Positions 1-5,606 of a stretch of DNA of 8,377 nucleotides are shown here, one piece after another (positions within the stretch are counted from its first letter, which is position 1; the number at the start of each line of letters is the position of its first letter). The notes under the pieces were generated by a model. It searched no databases. It had not been told where the DNA came from and saw nothing but the letters and a program-made list of their open reading frames with translations. The position numbers and the translations under genes were made by a program. The DNA is from an uncultured Bacilli bacterium. Lineage in GTDB: Bacteria; Bacillota_I; Bacilli_A; RF39; UBA660. Where the stretch lies: the NCBI GenBank assembly GCA_947589695.1, contig CANQBY010000048.1, forward strand, positions 1-8,377, written 5' to 3'.

Positions 1-36
1 AAAAGTGCTTTTTCTTCTGAAAACGTCACTTTTTTT
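1..36. terminator. Long hairpin with T-run at left edge
   Basis: The outer arms AAAAGTG (1-7) and CACTTTT (27-33) pair. After a one-base bulge and one mismatch the stem continues with TTTTC (10-14) against GAAAA (19-23), closing on a TTCT loop. On the plus strand it runs into seven T (30-36), the signature of an intrinsic terminator for a plus-strand gene ending left of the window. On the minus strand the 3' arm ends in TTTT at the window edge, so it could also stop the transcript of the 143-residue gene that ends at 97. A bidirectional terminator between convergent genes is the simplest reading, but the left neighbour cannot be seen. Confidence 0.55.
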
Positions 37-96
37 ATCATTTACACTTTTTTGTGCACTTTAGATTGATTCAACGATTTTTTATTCTTAATTATT

Positions 97-528
97 TTAA
101 TTTTTCTTAACTCTTTTTAAAGTTAAGCTATCATTATTTAAAGTATCATTCTTTCCTAAAAAGATATCTTGGTTTACTGCTCTAAATAAACCCGCATAAA
201 CTTTTAAAGTTATATTAGTAATTTCTTCTTCTATTGCTTTATAAAGTAAAACTTTTAAGTTCCCGTCTAAATTATTATAAAAATACCAATCTAACGGACT
301 TAAAGCCTCTAAGTCTTCATCTTTATATTTTAATTTTTCTAATTCTTCGGTATCACTCATCAAAAAAGAAATATTTTTATTTTCTATTTTGTTTAAAAAG
401 ATATTCGCTAGTTTCTTAACAAACATTCTAAGTTCATATCCATAATCACTGCGATTTAAGTATTTTACCGCCAAACCACAAAACTCATCACTACTACTAA
501 ACTTCTTTGCTTTTTTAATAGTATTCAT
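97..528 (-). CDS. Hypothetical protein, 143 aa, no recognised family
   Basis: I do not recognise this protein. The reading frame extends back to an ATG at 597, but that start lies inside a perfect promoter, so the ATG at 528 is chosen; it has an AAGGAG ribosome binding site (535-540) six bases upstream. The product is 143 residues, with no signal peptide or membrane segment, rich in Lys, Glu, Asn and Leu, and probably mostly helical. Visible features are a basic N-terminus (MNTIKKAKK), one Cys at residue 17, an acidic stretch around 59-75 (SDTEELEKLKYKDEDLE), an aromatic patch LDWYFYNN near 79-86 and a basic tail ending KRVKKN. It is probably a cytosolic soluble protein. It follows the dNTPase gene with no convincing terminator between them, so it may be made both from its own promoter and by read-through. 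The strong expression signals and clean start support a real gene; the function is unknown. Confidence 0.75.
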   Translation of the reverse strand: MNTIKKAKKFSSSDEFCGLAVKYLNRSDYGYELRMFVKKLANIFLNKIENKNISFLMSDTEELEKLKYKDEDLEALSPLDWYFYNNLDGNLKVLLYKAIEEEITNITLKVYAGLFRAVNQDIFLGKNDTLNNDSLTLKRVKKN

Positions 529-568
529 TTTTATCTCCTTTTTTCCCTTTTTTAACAAGGTAAAAAGA

Positions 569-597
569 ATTATAAACTTAATTTTAATATTTGTCAA
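569..597 (-). promoter_or_regulatory. Perfect consensus sigma-A promoter for the 143-aa gene
   Basis: On the minus strand TTGACA (597-592) is separated by exactly 17 bases from TATAAT (574-569). This is a perfect match to the housekeeping promoter consensus in both boxes and spacing. Transcription would begin near 562, leaving a leader of about 34 bases that contains an AAGGAG ribosome binding site just before the ATG at 528. It also rules against translation starting at the upstream ATG at 597, which would fall on the -35 box. Confidence 0.88.
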
Positions 598-652
598 GTT
601 TTTGTTTTTTAAAGTTTTGTCGAACTTTGCCTCTTAAAAATGTCTTTTCCTC

Positions 653-1771
653 TTAATCTAACTTTTTTGCTTCCCTTAAGAAAAAATCATCAGTCATTCC
701 TGCGATATAATCAATAACTATTCGCGTCGGGGTATTATTATTTCTATATTCTTCACTCATATTATTTAAATAAGAACTAATTATTAATGATTCTTGATTA
801 TTATTCTTAATATCTTCTAAATATTTTAAAAATAATCTTTCAAATTTATTTTCTAAATCTAATCTATATTCTTCACTCATCGCTTTATTATAAATATTTT
901 GATAATTAAACTTTTTTAACTCCTCTATTGCTTGATAAACTTCCTCGCTTAATTTAATATAATTTTTATCCCAACTCATCTTTATAATATCTGTTATACA
1001 AGCATTAACTATCTCTCGCGTTGTAGAGCCTAAAACTTTTGTAATTTTTTGAGGAATATCATCTCTTTTTATTAGTTTCATTCTTATGGCGTCATCAATA
1101 TCTCTTCCTAAATAAGCAATTAAATCACTAACTCTTACTACACAGCCTTCTAAAGTCATGGGTTGTAAACTTATGAGGGCATTTTTATCTTTATAAGTTG
1201 CTTGATATTCTAAAAAGAATTCTTCTATCGTTTTCTTCCGGGGTTCATATTTACCGAGTGTCATTTCTCCATTATGACACATAACGGCGTCTAAAACTTG
1301 TAAACTTACATTTAACCCTTTACCATAATTTTCTAGAAACATTAAATTTCTTACACTTTCCACATTATGATTAAAAAAGCCTTCCTTATATTTTAAACTT
1401 AGTTTATTTAAAATAGCTTCGCCTTGATGTCCAAAAGGTGTGTGTCCTAAATCATGAGCTAAACTGGCGGCCTCAATTAAATCTTCATTTAAACCTAAAG
1501 CTCTCCCAATAGTCCTTGCAATTTTACTCACATATTGGACATGAATCATTCTTCTTGATACATGATCATGCTTACTTCCCACGAAAACCTGAGTTTTATC
1601 TTGATATCTAATAAAAGCTAAAGAATAAATAATTCGGTCAATATCATGAAAAAAAGTCCCCCGAAAATCTTTTTCTTCTTCACTTAAGTAAATCGCGTCT
1701 TCATCTTTAGTCGCATAATAACTTAAATATTTATTATGATTATTCATTCTTGATTTTATATCTGTATTCAT
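653..1771 (-). CDS. dgt: dGTPase-like HD-domain dNTP triphosphohydrolase
   Basis: This is a 372-residue HD-superfamily enzyme of the dGTPase-like dNTP triphosphohydrolase family. Such enzymes hydrolyse a dNTP to the deoxynucleoside and inorganic triphosphate, controlling cytosolic nucleotide pools. The metal-binding set is visible: His77 (RRMIHVQYV), His106-Asp107 in HDLGHTPFGHQGE, and Asp216 in RVSDLIAYLGRDIDD. The family block around residues 44-65 (DRIIYSLAFIRYQDKTQVF) and the FNHNVESVR segment near 133-141 are also present. The usual family signature HYRTRLTHT is replaced by HDHVSRRMIHV, so this is a divergent member and the preferred dNTP cannot be told. The ATG at 1771 is preceded by GGTGAT at good spacing, and a promoter lies directly upstream, so the gene can be expressed independently of the 478-aa gene before it. 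The segment MSEEYR occurs twice, 40 residues apart (298 and 338). The family call is secure; the dgt symbol is by family only. Confidence 0.88.
   Translation of the reverse strand: MNTDIKSRMNNHNKYLSYYATKDEDAIYLSEEEKDFRGTFFHDIDRIIYSLAFIRYQDKTQVFVGSKHDHVSRRMIHVQYVSKIARTIGRALGLNEDLIEAASLAHDLGHTPFGHQGEAILNKLSLKYKEGFFNHNVESVRNLMFLENYGKGLNVSLQVLDAVMCHNGEMTLGKYEPRKKTIEEFFLEYQATYKDKNALISLQPMTLEGCVVRVSDLIAYLGRDIDDAIRMKLIKRDDIPQKITKVLGSTTREIVNACITDIIKMSWDKNYIKLSEEVYQAIEELKKFNYQNIYNKAMSEEYRLDLENKFERLFLKYLEDIKNNNQESLIISSYLNNMSEEYRNNNTPTRIVIDYIAGMTDDFFLREAKKLD
743..760. repeat. 18-bp direct repeat inside dNTPase gene, copy 1
   Basis: The sequence tctatattcttcactcat is identical to 863-880. The copies are 120 bases apart, exactly 40 codons, so both are in frame and encode MSEEYR (residues 338-343 for this copy). 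The flanking bases differ, so the identity is short. Confidence 0.6.
863..880. repeat. 18-bp direct repeat inside dNTPase gene, copy 2
   Basis: This is the second exact copy of the 18-base element at 743-760, encoding MSEEYR at residues 298-303 of the dNTPase. It may be a local duplication relic or chance in a low-complexity AT-rich region. Confidence 0.6.
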
Positions 1772-1786
1772 CTTATCACCATCTTT

Positions 1787-1815
1787 ATTATATCAAAAAA
1801 ATTTTTTTAAACCAA
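1787..1815 (-). promoter_or_regulatory. Extended -10 promoter for the dNTPase gene
   Basis: TATAAT (1792-1787) carries the TGN extension (TGATATAAT), and a weak -35 box TTGGTT (1815-1810) lies 17 bases upstream. The spacer contains a perfect A7T7 tract, which is likely to be rigid or bent. Transcription would start near 1780, just ahead of the GGTGAT ribosome binding site and the ATG at 1771. The -35 box directly adjoins the T-run of the preceding terminator. Confidence 0.7.
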
Positions 1816-1838
1816 GAAAAAAGGATTAATTAATCCTT
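1814..1838 (-). terminator. Palindromic terminator of the 478-aa gene
   Basis: Positions 1821-1838 form a perfect 18-base palindrome, aaggattaattaatcctt, which folds as a 7-bp stem with an AATT loop. On the minus strand it runs into TTTTCTT. The TAA stop codon of the preceding gene (1839-1837) overlaps the start of the palindrome, so translation termination and the hairpin are fused. There is no T-run on the other side, so it acts on minus-strand transcripts. Confidence 0.8.
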
Positions 1839-3273
1839 ATACTGCTAACCAATCCTCTAAATTAAATTTCTTTAAAATATCCTGTAAATTCTTTTGAAGT
1901 TCTTTTAAATCATTCTTACTTAAATCTTCATAATAAACACTGTCATCTGTTGAAACTACATCAATATTTCCTTTTTCTACTGTTAAATCCCCTTGTAAAG
2001 CTATTTTATAAGTTTCTCCATCTTCTTTAACTTGTAAACTTACTTTATAATCAGCTGTTGCTTTATCTTTAGTTTCCTTGACATTTTCGAAAGTAACATT
2101 TCCTTTTAAACTAACTTCATTGGTTATTACTTCTAGATCTAACACTATATCTTTTTTCTTAATTTCATACTGCATATTAATTTCGCCATCAGTATCTAAT
2201 ATTTTAAGAGTTCCTTCTTCTAAATTACCTTCAAAAGTACAACTTATCTCGGCATCTTCTATGACTATTTTAACATTATCATCAATTTTTTCAATTCGCA
2301 TTTCTTCTTTATCCGCTGATATTAAACTGGCGGCCATTAGACTATTAAAACCATCAACATAAATTACAATTTGTTCATCTTCGCCTTCAAAAGCTTCTAC
2401 CTTATAATCATTATCTTTAAGTTCTTGTAATTTATCTTTTAATTCTTCTTTATCTAAATCTAAAACTTTGGTGGTTTTTTCTAATAATTCTTCATTATCC
2501 AACATTTCTTCCACCATTACTTTAGTCATACTTTTTAATGTTTCTTCATCTAAAGTATAGGTAACTTTCTTCACTTTTTTATTTTCACCATTAATCTTAA
2601 TGGTATCTTTTTCTAATTTAAACTTATCTTTATTTAAAGACTTAATTAAAATATCTTTATACTCTTTAAGTAAATATCTAATATCTTCATTAGAACTACT
2701 TAAAACTTCTAATTCTTCAGCCGTAATATTTTTTTCTAATTCTCCAAAAAGGTCATATTCTCCTACTTTTAATGTTTTACTTAATAATTCTTCACTTTTA
2801 AGATATACGTTTTTATCTACTAAAGAGACTAAAACATTAATAATTGGATTATCATTACTAATACCTACTCCTAAACTTCCTTGTTTTTTTGGATAATCTA
2901 ATGCTAACTTAAAATTATAGTTATAATTATTAAGTGCTTTTAACTCTTCCATATTCGTATCTAATCTCGCATTTATATCTAAAGTAAATGGATCTTTCGC
3001 AGTATTAATTTCAGTTACTTTTTCCTGATCCTTAATTGCTTTATCAATATTCCCATATACTTCATTAATAACATTTTTATATACCATTAAAGGATTTGAA
3101 CCTAATCTATTATAACCAAAATATAACCCAATTCCTAAAGCTATAATTACTAAAAAACCGGTAATAATAAATTTCCATTTATTTCTTTTATTTGTTTTAT
3201 GAAAATTATCTTCCTTTATTTCTTGAATATTTTCTTCCTTATTCTCTACTACTTCTTCACGAATTTCTTTCAT
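1837..3273 (-). CDS. Membrane-anchored extracellular protein, 478 aa, unknown function
   Basis: I cannot assign a function. The frame reaches an ATG at 3288, but the ATG at 3273 is preferred because GAGGTG (3281-3286) sits seven bases before it, while the upstream ATG has no ribosome binding site. Visible parts: an acidic cytoplasmic N-terminus (1-22), a basic patch HKTNKRNKWK (25-34), one membrane helix at about 34-54 (FIITGFLVIIALGIGLYFGY), then about 420 residues of alternating short beta-like strands and charged Lys/Glu/Asp helices. The positive patch on the N side implies N-in topology with the bulk outside the cell. There are almost no Cys (one, near the C-terminal third) and no catalytic motif. 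The pattern (repeated strands such as LKGNVTFENV and VSLQVKEDGETYKIALQGDLTVE, ending in a Leu/Lys helix) resembles the large, poorly described beta-rich anchored proteins of low-GC Firmicutes, possibly of a DUF6583-like type. That is a recollection, not a demonstrated match. It has its own terminator and possibly its own promoter. Confidence 0.85.
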   Translation of the reverse strand: MKEIREEVVENKEENIQEIKEDNFHKTNKRNKWKFIITGFLVIIALGIGLYFGYNRLGSNPLMVYKNVINEVYGNIDKAIKDQEKVTEINTAKDPFTLDINARLDTNMEELKALNNYNYNFKLALDYPKKQGSLGVGISNDNPIINVLVSLVDKNVYLKSEELLSKTLKVGEYDLFGELEKNITAEELEVLSSSNEDIRYLLKEYKDILIKSLNKDKFKLEKDTIKINGENKKVKKVTYTLDEETLKSMTKVMVEEMLDNEELLEKTTKVLDLDKEELKDKLQELKDNDYKVEAFEGEDEQIVIYVDGFNSLMAASLISADKEEMRIEKIDDNVKIVIEDAEISCTFEGNLEEGTLKILDTDGEINMQYEIKKKDIVLDLEVITNEVSLKGNVTFENVKETKDKATADYKVSLQVKEDGETYKIALQGDLTVEKGNIDVVSTDDSVYYEDLSKNDLKELQKNLQDILKKFNLEDWLAV

Positions 3274-3280
3274 CTCAACA

Positions 3281-3286
3281 CACCTC
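3281..3286 (-). promoter_or_regulatory. Ribosome binding site deciding the start of the 478-aa protein
   Basis: The minus strand reads GAGGTG seven bases before the ATG at 3273. It overlaps the alternative ATG at 3288-3286, which has no Shine-Dalgarno sequence of its own, so the downstream start is the better choice. Confidence 0.75.
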
Positions 3287-3302
3287 ATTAAATTATATTT
3301 CT

Positions 3303-3331
3303 ATTGTAACAAAAAATTTGTCATATTTCTA
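3303..3331 (-). promoter_or_regulatory. Possible extended -10 promoter of the 478-aa gene
   Basis: TACAAT (3308-3303) carries the TGN extension (TGTTACAAT), with only a poor -35 region (TAGAAA, 3331-3326) at 17-base spacing. A TATAAT also occurs at 3297-3292, but a start from it would fall on the ribosome binding site. The gap of 78 bases after recO leaves room for a promoter, but the evidence is moderate only. Confidence 0.4.
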
Positions 3332-3351
3332 CTCTTTATCTATAAAAAACT

Positions 3352-4074
3352 TTAATCTCGTAGTTTATTTAAGAAATTTTTACTTTTTAAATATAATCCC
3401 GTATATCTCTCATAGTAAGTATTTAAAAAATAATTAATCTCATTTTTAACTTTCTCACTTATTTTTAATTTACTTATACTTTTAATTTCTACATAATAAT
3501 ACATTCGCAGTAACTCAATTGTTTTAGGTTCGACAATTATTTCATTTTGATAACACTTCTTACAAATATAACCCCCTCTATCACCATCAATAGTTAAAAT
3601 ATTCGCTTTAGCTCCACATCCGACACATTCCTCTAAATTAAGTCCAACTCCCAAATAATCTAAATATTTAATCTCTAAAATATTGGCTAAAATTAAAGGA
3701 TCTAAGCCTTCTTCCATCTTTAAAACTGTATTTATATATAAATCATAGACATTTTCATTTGCTTGCTTCATAACTTGATAAGTAAGTTCCGTAATATAAT
3801 TAAGATAGCTCAAACTGGTTATATCCCCTTTTAAATTACTTAAAGGCTTAATTACATCGACACTTTCTAAAATTGATAATTTATTTTCTTTATAATAGAT
3901 ATTAAATTTCCCATAGGTAAATTTTAAAGTAACTGCTCGAAAAGGACTTTTTAACGCTTTCGCTCCCCGACACATAATCCCTATTATTCCCTCATTCGTA
4001 AATACCTGAATTATCTTTGATGTTTCCCCATAAGGAATCTCTTTAAATATCATACCTTCAATTTCTTTAATCAT
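3352..4074 (-). CDS. recO: DNA repair protein RecO
   Basis: RecO acts in the RecFOR pathway, binding single-stranded DNA and SSB and helping load RecA at gaps. The 240-residue product has the family layout. The N-terminal OB fold begins MIKEIEGMIFKEIPYGETSK, matching the typical RecO opening (EGIV-x-x-YGE). A helical middle follows, with a four-Cys zinc site: Cys150 and Cys153 (CVGCGA), Cys171 and Cys174 (CKKC). The C-terminal YYERYTGLYLKSKNFL is characteristic. The frame could start at a GTG at 4083, but the ATG at 4074 aligns with known N-termini and has GAGTGAT upstream at suitable spacing. A promoter just upstream would start close to the GTG, which also favours the ATG. The order era-yqzL-recO is the same as in Bacillus. 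In Bacillus recO is followed by glyQS, which is absent here. Confidence 0.95.
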   Translation of the reverse strand: MIKEIEGMIFKEIPYGETSKIIQVFTNEGIIGIMCRGAKALKSPFRAVTLKFTYGKFNIYYKENKLSILESVDVIKPLSNLKGDITSLSYLNYITELTYQVMKQANENVYDLYINTVLKMEEGLDPLILANILEIKYLDYLGVGLNLEECVGCGAKANILTIDGDRGGYICKKCYQNEIIVEPKTIELLRMYYYVEIKSISKLKISEKVKNEINYFLNTYYERYTGLYLKSKNFLNKLRD

Positions 4075-4092
4075 CTTAATCACTCTAAATTT

Positions 4093-4121
4093 ATTATAAA
4101 TAAAAAATAACTTTAATTCAA
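4093..4121 (-). promoter_or_regulatory. Promoter of recO, -35 inside the yqzL terminator hairpin
   Basis: TATAAT (4098-4093) has TTGAAT (4121-4116) at a 17-base spacing. The -35 box spans one stem edge and the loop of the hairpin that follows yqzL. Transcription would begin near 4086, giving a very short leader with GAGTGAT before the recO ATG at 4074. The -10 is perfect and the -35 matches four of six bases. Confidence 0.65.
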
Positions 4122-4127
4122 GTTATT
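4102..4127 (-). terminator. Weak intrinsic terminator after yqzL
   Basis: On the minus strand AATAACTT (4127-4120) pairs with AAGTTATT (4113-4106) around a six-base loop, and the stem runs into a further TTTT (six T in all at the stem end). The eight-bp stem has only two G:C pairs, so termination may be partial. The yqzL stop codon (4125-4123) lies inside the 5' arm. Confidence 0.55.
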
Positions 4128-4215
4128 CTTCTTCTCTTTCAATTCTTTTATATTCTAAATAATCTTCCACTTTCCCTGATTTTTTAAATTTATTCCAGGC
4201 TTCCTTTTTATTCAT
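4123..4215 (-). CDS. yqzL: YqzL-family small protein, 30 aa
   Basis: This is a 30-codon gene that length-filtered gene calling would miss. ATG is at 4215 and TAA at 4125-4123. The product begins MNKKEAWNKFKKSGKVEDYL and continues with EYKRIEREEE. The pattern W-x2-F-x2-(S/T)-G-x-(I/V)-x2-YL-x-(F/Y)-K is what I recall for YqzL-family proteins, which lie between era and recO in Bacillus, exactly the position here. An AAAGGAT ribosome binding site lies about seven bases upstream (minus strand AGAAAGGATAATAAAA before the ATG). The product is shorter than the Bacillus protein (about 47 residues), lacking its acidic tail apart from a terminal EREEE. The function of the family is unknown; it is predicted to be a small cytosolic protein. 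It lies 52 bases after era and is probably co-transcribed with it. Confidence 0.82.
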   Translation of the reverse strand: MNKKEAWNKFKKSGKVEDYLEYKRIEREEE

Positions 4216-4267
4216 TTTTATTATCCTTTCTATCTTAGTTATGTGATAATAAAATTATTTTTATTCA

Positions 4268-5149
4268 TTAATAATCTAAAAATCCTAATTCTTTAATATA
4301 TTTTTCTCTATCTTTCCAATTTTTAATTGTTTTAACATATAATTCTAAATATACTTTATTCCCCAATTTTTCTTGTAATTCTAATCTTGCTTCTCTTCCA
4401 ATTTCTTTTAATCTATCGCCTTTTTTGCCAATAATAATTTTTTTAATACTATCTCTATCGACAATTATATCGACATGAATCTCTATTAAATCTTTCTTTT
4501 CTTCATAAAACACCGTATGACATGTAAGACTATGGGGAATTTCTTCACTTAAAACATTGAAAAGCTTTTCTCTTACTATTTCACTAATCATAAAATAAAT
4601 ACTATTGCTGGTTTTAATATTAGGGTCAAAATATCTAATTTCATCTTTTAAATATTTTTTAATAACTTCTAATAAGCGATCCACATTATCTTTGGTTTTG
4701 GCACTTATCGGCACAATCTCCGCGAATGGGTATAAATCCTTATATTCTGTTATTGAATATAAAATATCTTCATTCGTTAATTTATCAATTTTATTCAATA
4801 CTAAAATCACCGGAGCTTCAGTTTTTTTAAGCACATTCATAATAAACTTATCGCCTTTACCTAATCCTTCTGCTGCATCCACCACAAATAAAAGGCAATC
4901 AATATCTTTAACTAAGCTCATCGCTTGTTTATTTGTTATTTTCCCTAGTTTATTAATTGGTCTAATAATTCCCGGTGTATCCATGAATACAATTTGATAA
5001 CCTTCTTCATTATAAATGCCTTGAATAATATTTCTCGTTGTTCCCGCCACTTTTGAAGTTATGGCTATCTTTTCGTTCATTAAAGTATTAAGTAAAGTGG
5101 ATTTCCCGACATTCGGTCTTCCAATTAAACTAACAAAACCACTCCGCAT
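4268..5149 (-). CDS. era: GTPase Era
   Basis: Era is an essential GTPase that binds the 3' end of 16S rRNA and assists maturation of the small ribosomal subunit. All G motifs are visible in the 293-residue product: G1 GRPNVGKS (10-17), the G2 region AGTTRN (35-40), G3 DTPG (57-60), G4 NKID (119-122) and G5 SAK (149-151). The C-terminal KH RNA-binding domain shows the GxxG loop GKKG (241-244), followed by DRLKEIGREAR. The frame extends upstream to 5203 over the end of dgkA, but the ATG at 5149 gives the standard family N-terminus and follows a strong GGGAGG site at a five-base spacing. It lies ten bases after the dgkA stop, in an operon with ybeY, which also acts in 16S rRNA maturation. Length is normal for the family. 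Confidence 0.97.
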   Translation of the reverse strand: MRSGFVSLIGRPNVGKSTLLNTLMNEKIAITSKVAGTTRNIIQGIYNEEGYQIVFMDTPGIIRPINKLGKITNKQAMSLVKDIDCLLFVVDAAEGLGKGDKFIMNVLKKTEAPVILVLNKIDKLTNEDILYSITEYKDLYPFAEIVPISAKTKDNVDRLLEVIKKYLKDEIRYFDPNIKTSNSIYFMISEIVREKLFNVLSEEIPHSLTCHTVFYEEKKDLIEIHVDIIVDRDSIKKIIIGKKGDRLKEIGREARLELQEKLGNKVYLELYVKTIKNWKDREKYIKELGFLDY

Positions 5150-5154
5150 ATAAA

Positions 5155-5160
5155 CCTCCC
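5155..5160 (-). promoter_or_regulatory. Ribosome binding site deciding the era start
   Basis: The minus strand reads GGGAGG five bases before the ATG at 5149, directly after and overlapping by one base the TAG stop of dgkA (TAGGGAGG). This couples era translation to the end of dgkA and argues against the upstream in-frame start at 5203. Confidence 0.85.
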
Positions 5161-5606
5161 TATAACAATTCCAATAATTCGAGCAAATATGGCCCAAATA
5201 CAAATAAACTTATTACTACTGATACAATTGACATCACAAATGACGCAGCAGAACCACAATCTTTGGCTATTTTCGCTAAAGGATGGATTTCCGTTGTTGT
5301 TAAATCGACCGCTGCTTCAATCGCCGTATTAAGTAATTCTAAAGCTAAGATACTTCCTAAAGCAATAAAAATAATGGCCCATTCTGATAATCTAATTTCA
5401 AAAATAATTCCCATAATTATAGCTAAAATCGTGACAAACCCATGAATCCATAAACTTTGCTCATACCGATAAGCATAAAATAAACCTTCTACTGAATATT
5501 TAATACTTTTTAAAAATCTTGAATAGCCATATACTTTAACATTATCCCGATTAAAAGTTTTAACATCTTCATGTTTTAATTCTTTACGATTTAATGTTTT
5601 CCTCAT
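5160..5606 (-). CDS. dgkA: Diacylglycerol kinase / undecaprenol kinase, DgkA family
   Basis: This is a small integral membrane lipid kinase of the DgkA family. Gram-positive members mainly phosphorylate undecaprenol, feeding the carrier lipid pool for the cell wall, so undecaprenol is the likelier substrate. Visible signature: ELLNTAIEAAVDL (90-102), with the conserved Glu90, Asn93 and Glu97, followed by HPLAKIAKDCGSAA (108-121), with the conserved Lys-Asp. Three membrane helices fit at about 54-70, 73-97 and 117-138. The motif reads AKDCGSAA, closer to the AKDMGSAA of E. coli than to the AKDMAAGA of Bacillus. At 148 residues it is about 25 longer than usual, because of a polar, basic N-terminal extension (1-28); no later Met makes a sensible start. 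AGGAG lies about ten bases before the ATG at 5606. The gene overlaps the end of ybeY by 23 bases. The Bacillus cdd gene, usually between dgkA and era, is missing here. Confidence 0.93.
   Translation of the reverse strand: MRKTLNRKELKHEDVKTFNRDNVKVYGYSRFLKSIKYSVEGLFYAYRYEQSLWIHGFVTILAIIMGIIFEIRLSEWAIIFIALGSILALELLNTAIEAAVDLTTTEIHPLAKIAKDCGSAASFVMSIVSVVISLFVFGPYLLELLELL

Noticed and set aside
529..597. Upstream start of the 143-aa gene at 597 (166 aa)
   Set aside because: The ATG overlaps the TTGACA box of a perfect promoter, and the better ribosome binding site precedes the ATG at 528.
611..628. Hairpin AAAGTT/AACTTT after the dNTPase gene
   Set aside because: Neither strand has a T-run after the short stem, so it does not look like an intrinsic terminator.
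2078..2896. Plus-strand open frames of 60-130 codons across the window (for example 2078-2362, 2600-2896, 4605-4997)
   Set aside because: They lie opposite well-supported minus-strand genes, are rich in Ser, Leu, Ile and Phe as expected for the antisense of Lys/Glu-rich AT-biased coding, and lack ribosome binding sites.
3338..3385. Possible recO terminator (AAACT ... AGTTTTTT on the minus strand)
   Set aside because: The stem is only five A/T-rich pairs with a ten-base loop; it is too weak to list, though partial termination is possible.
4241..4267. A/T-only inverted repeat AATAAAA/TTTTATT just after era
   Set aside because: A stem with no G:C pair and no useful T-run is expected by chance in this composition and is not a terminator.
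5150..5203. Upstream start of era at 5203
   Set aside because: The extra 18 residues overlap dgkA, are unlike Era N-termini, and the GGGAGG site points to the ATG at 5149.
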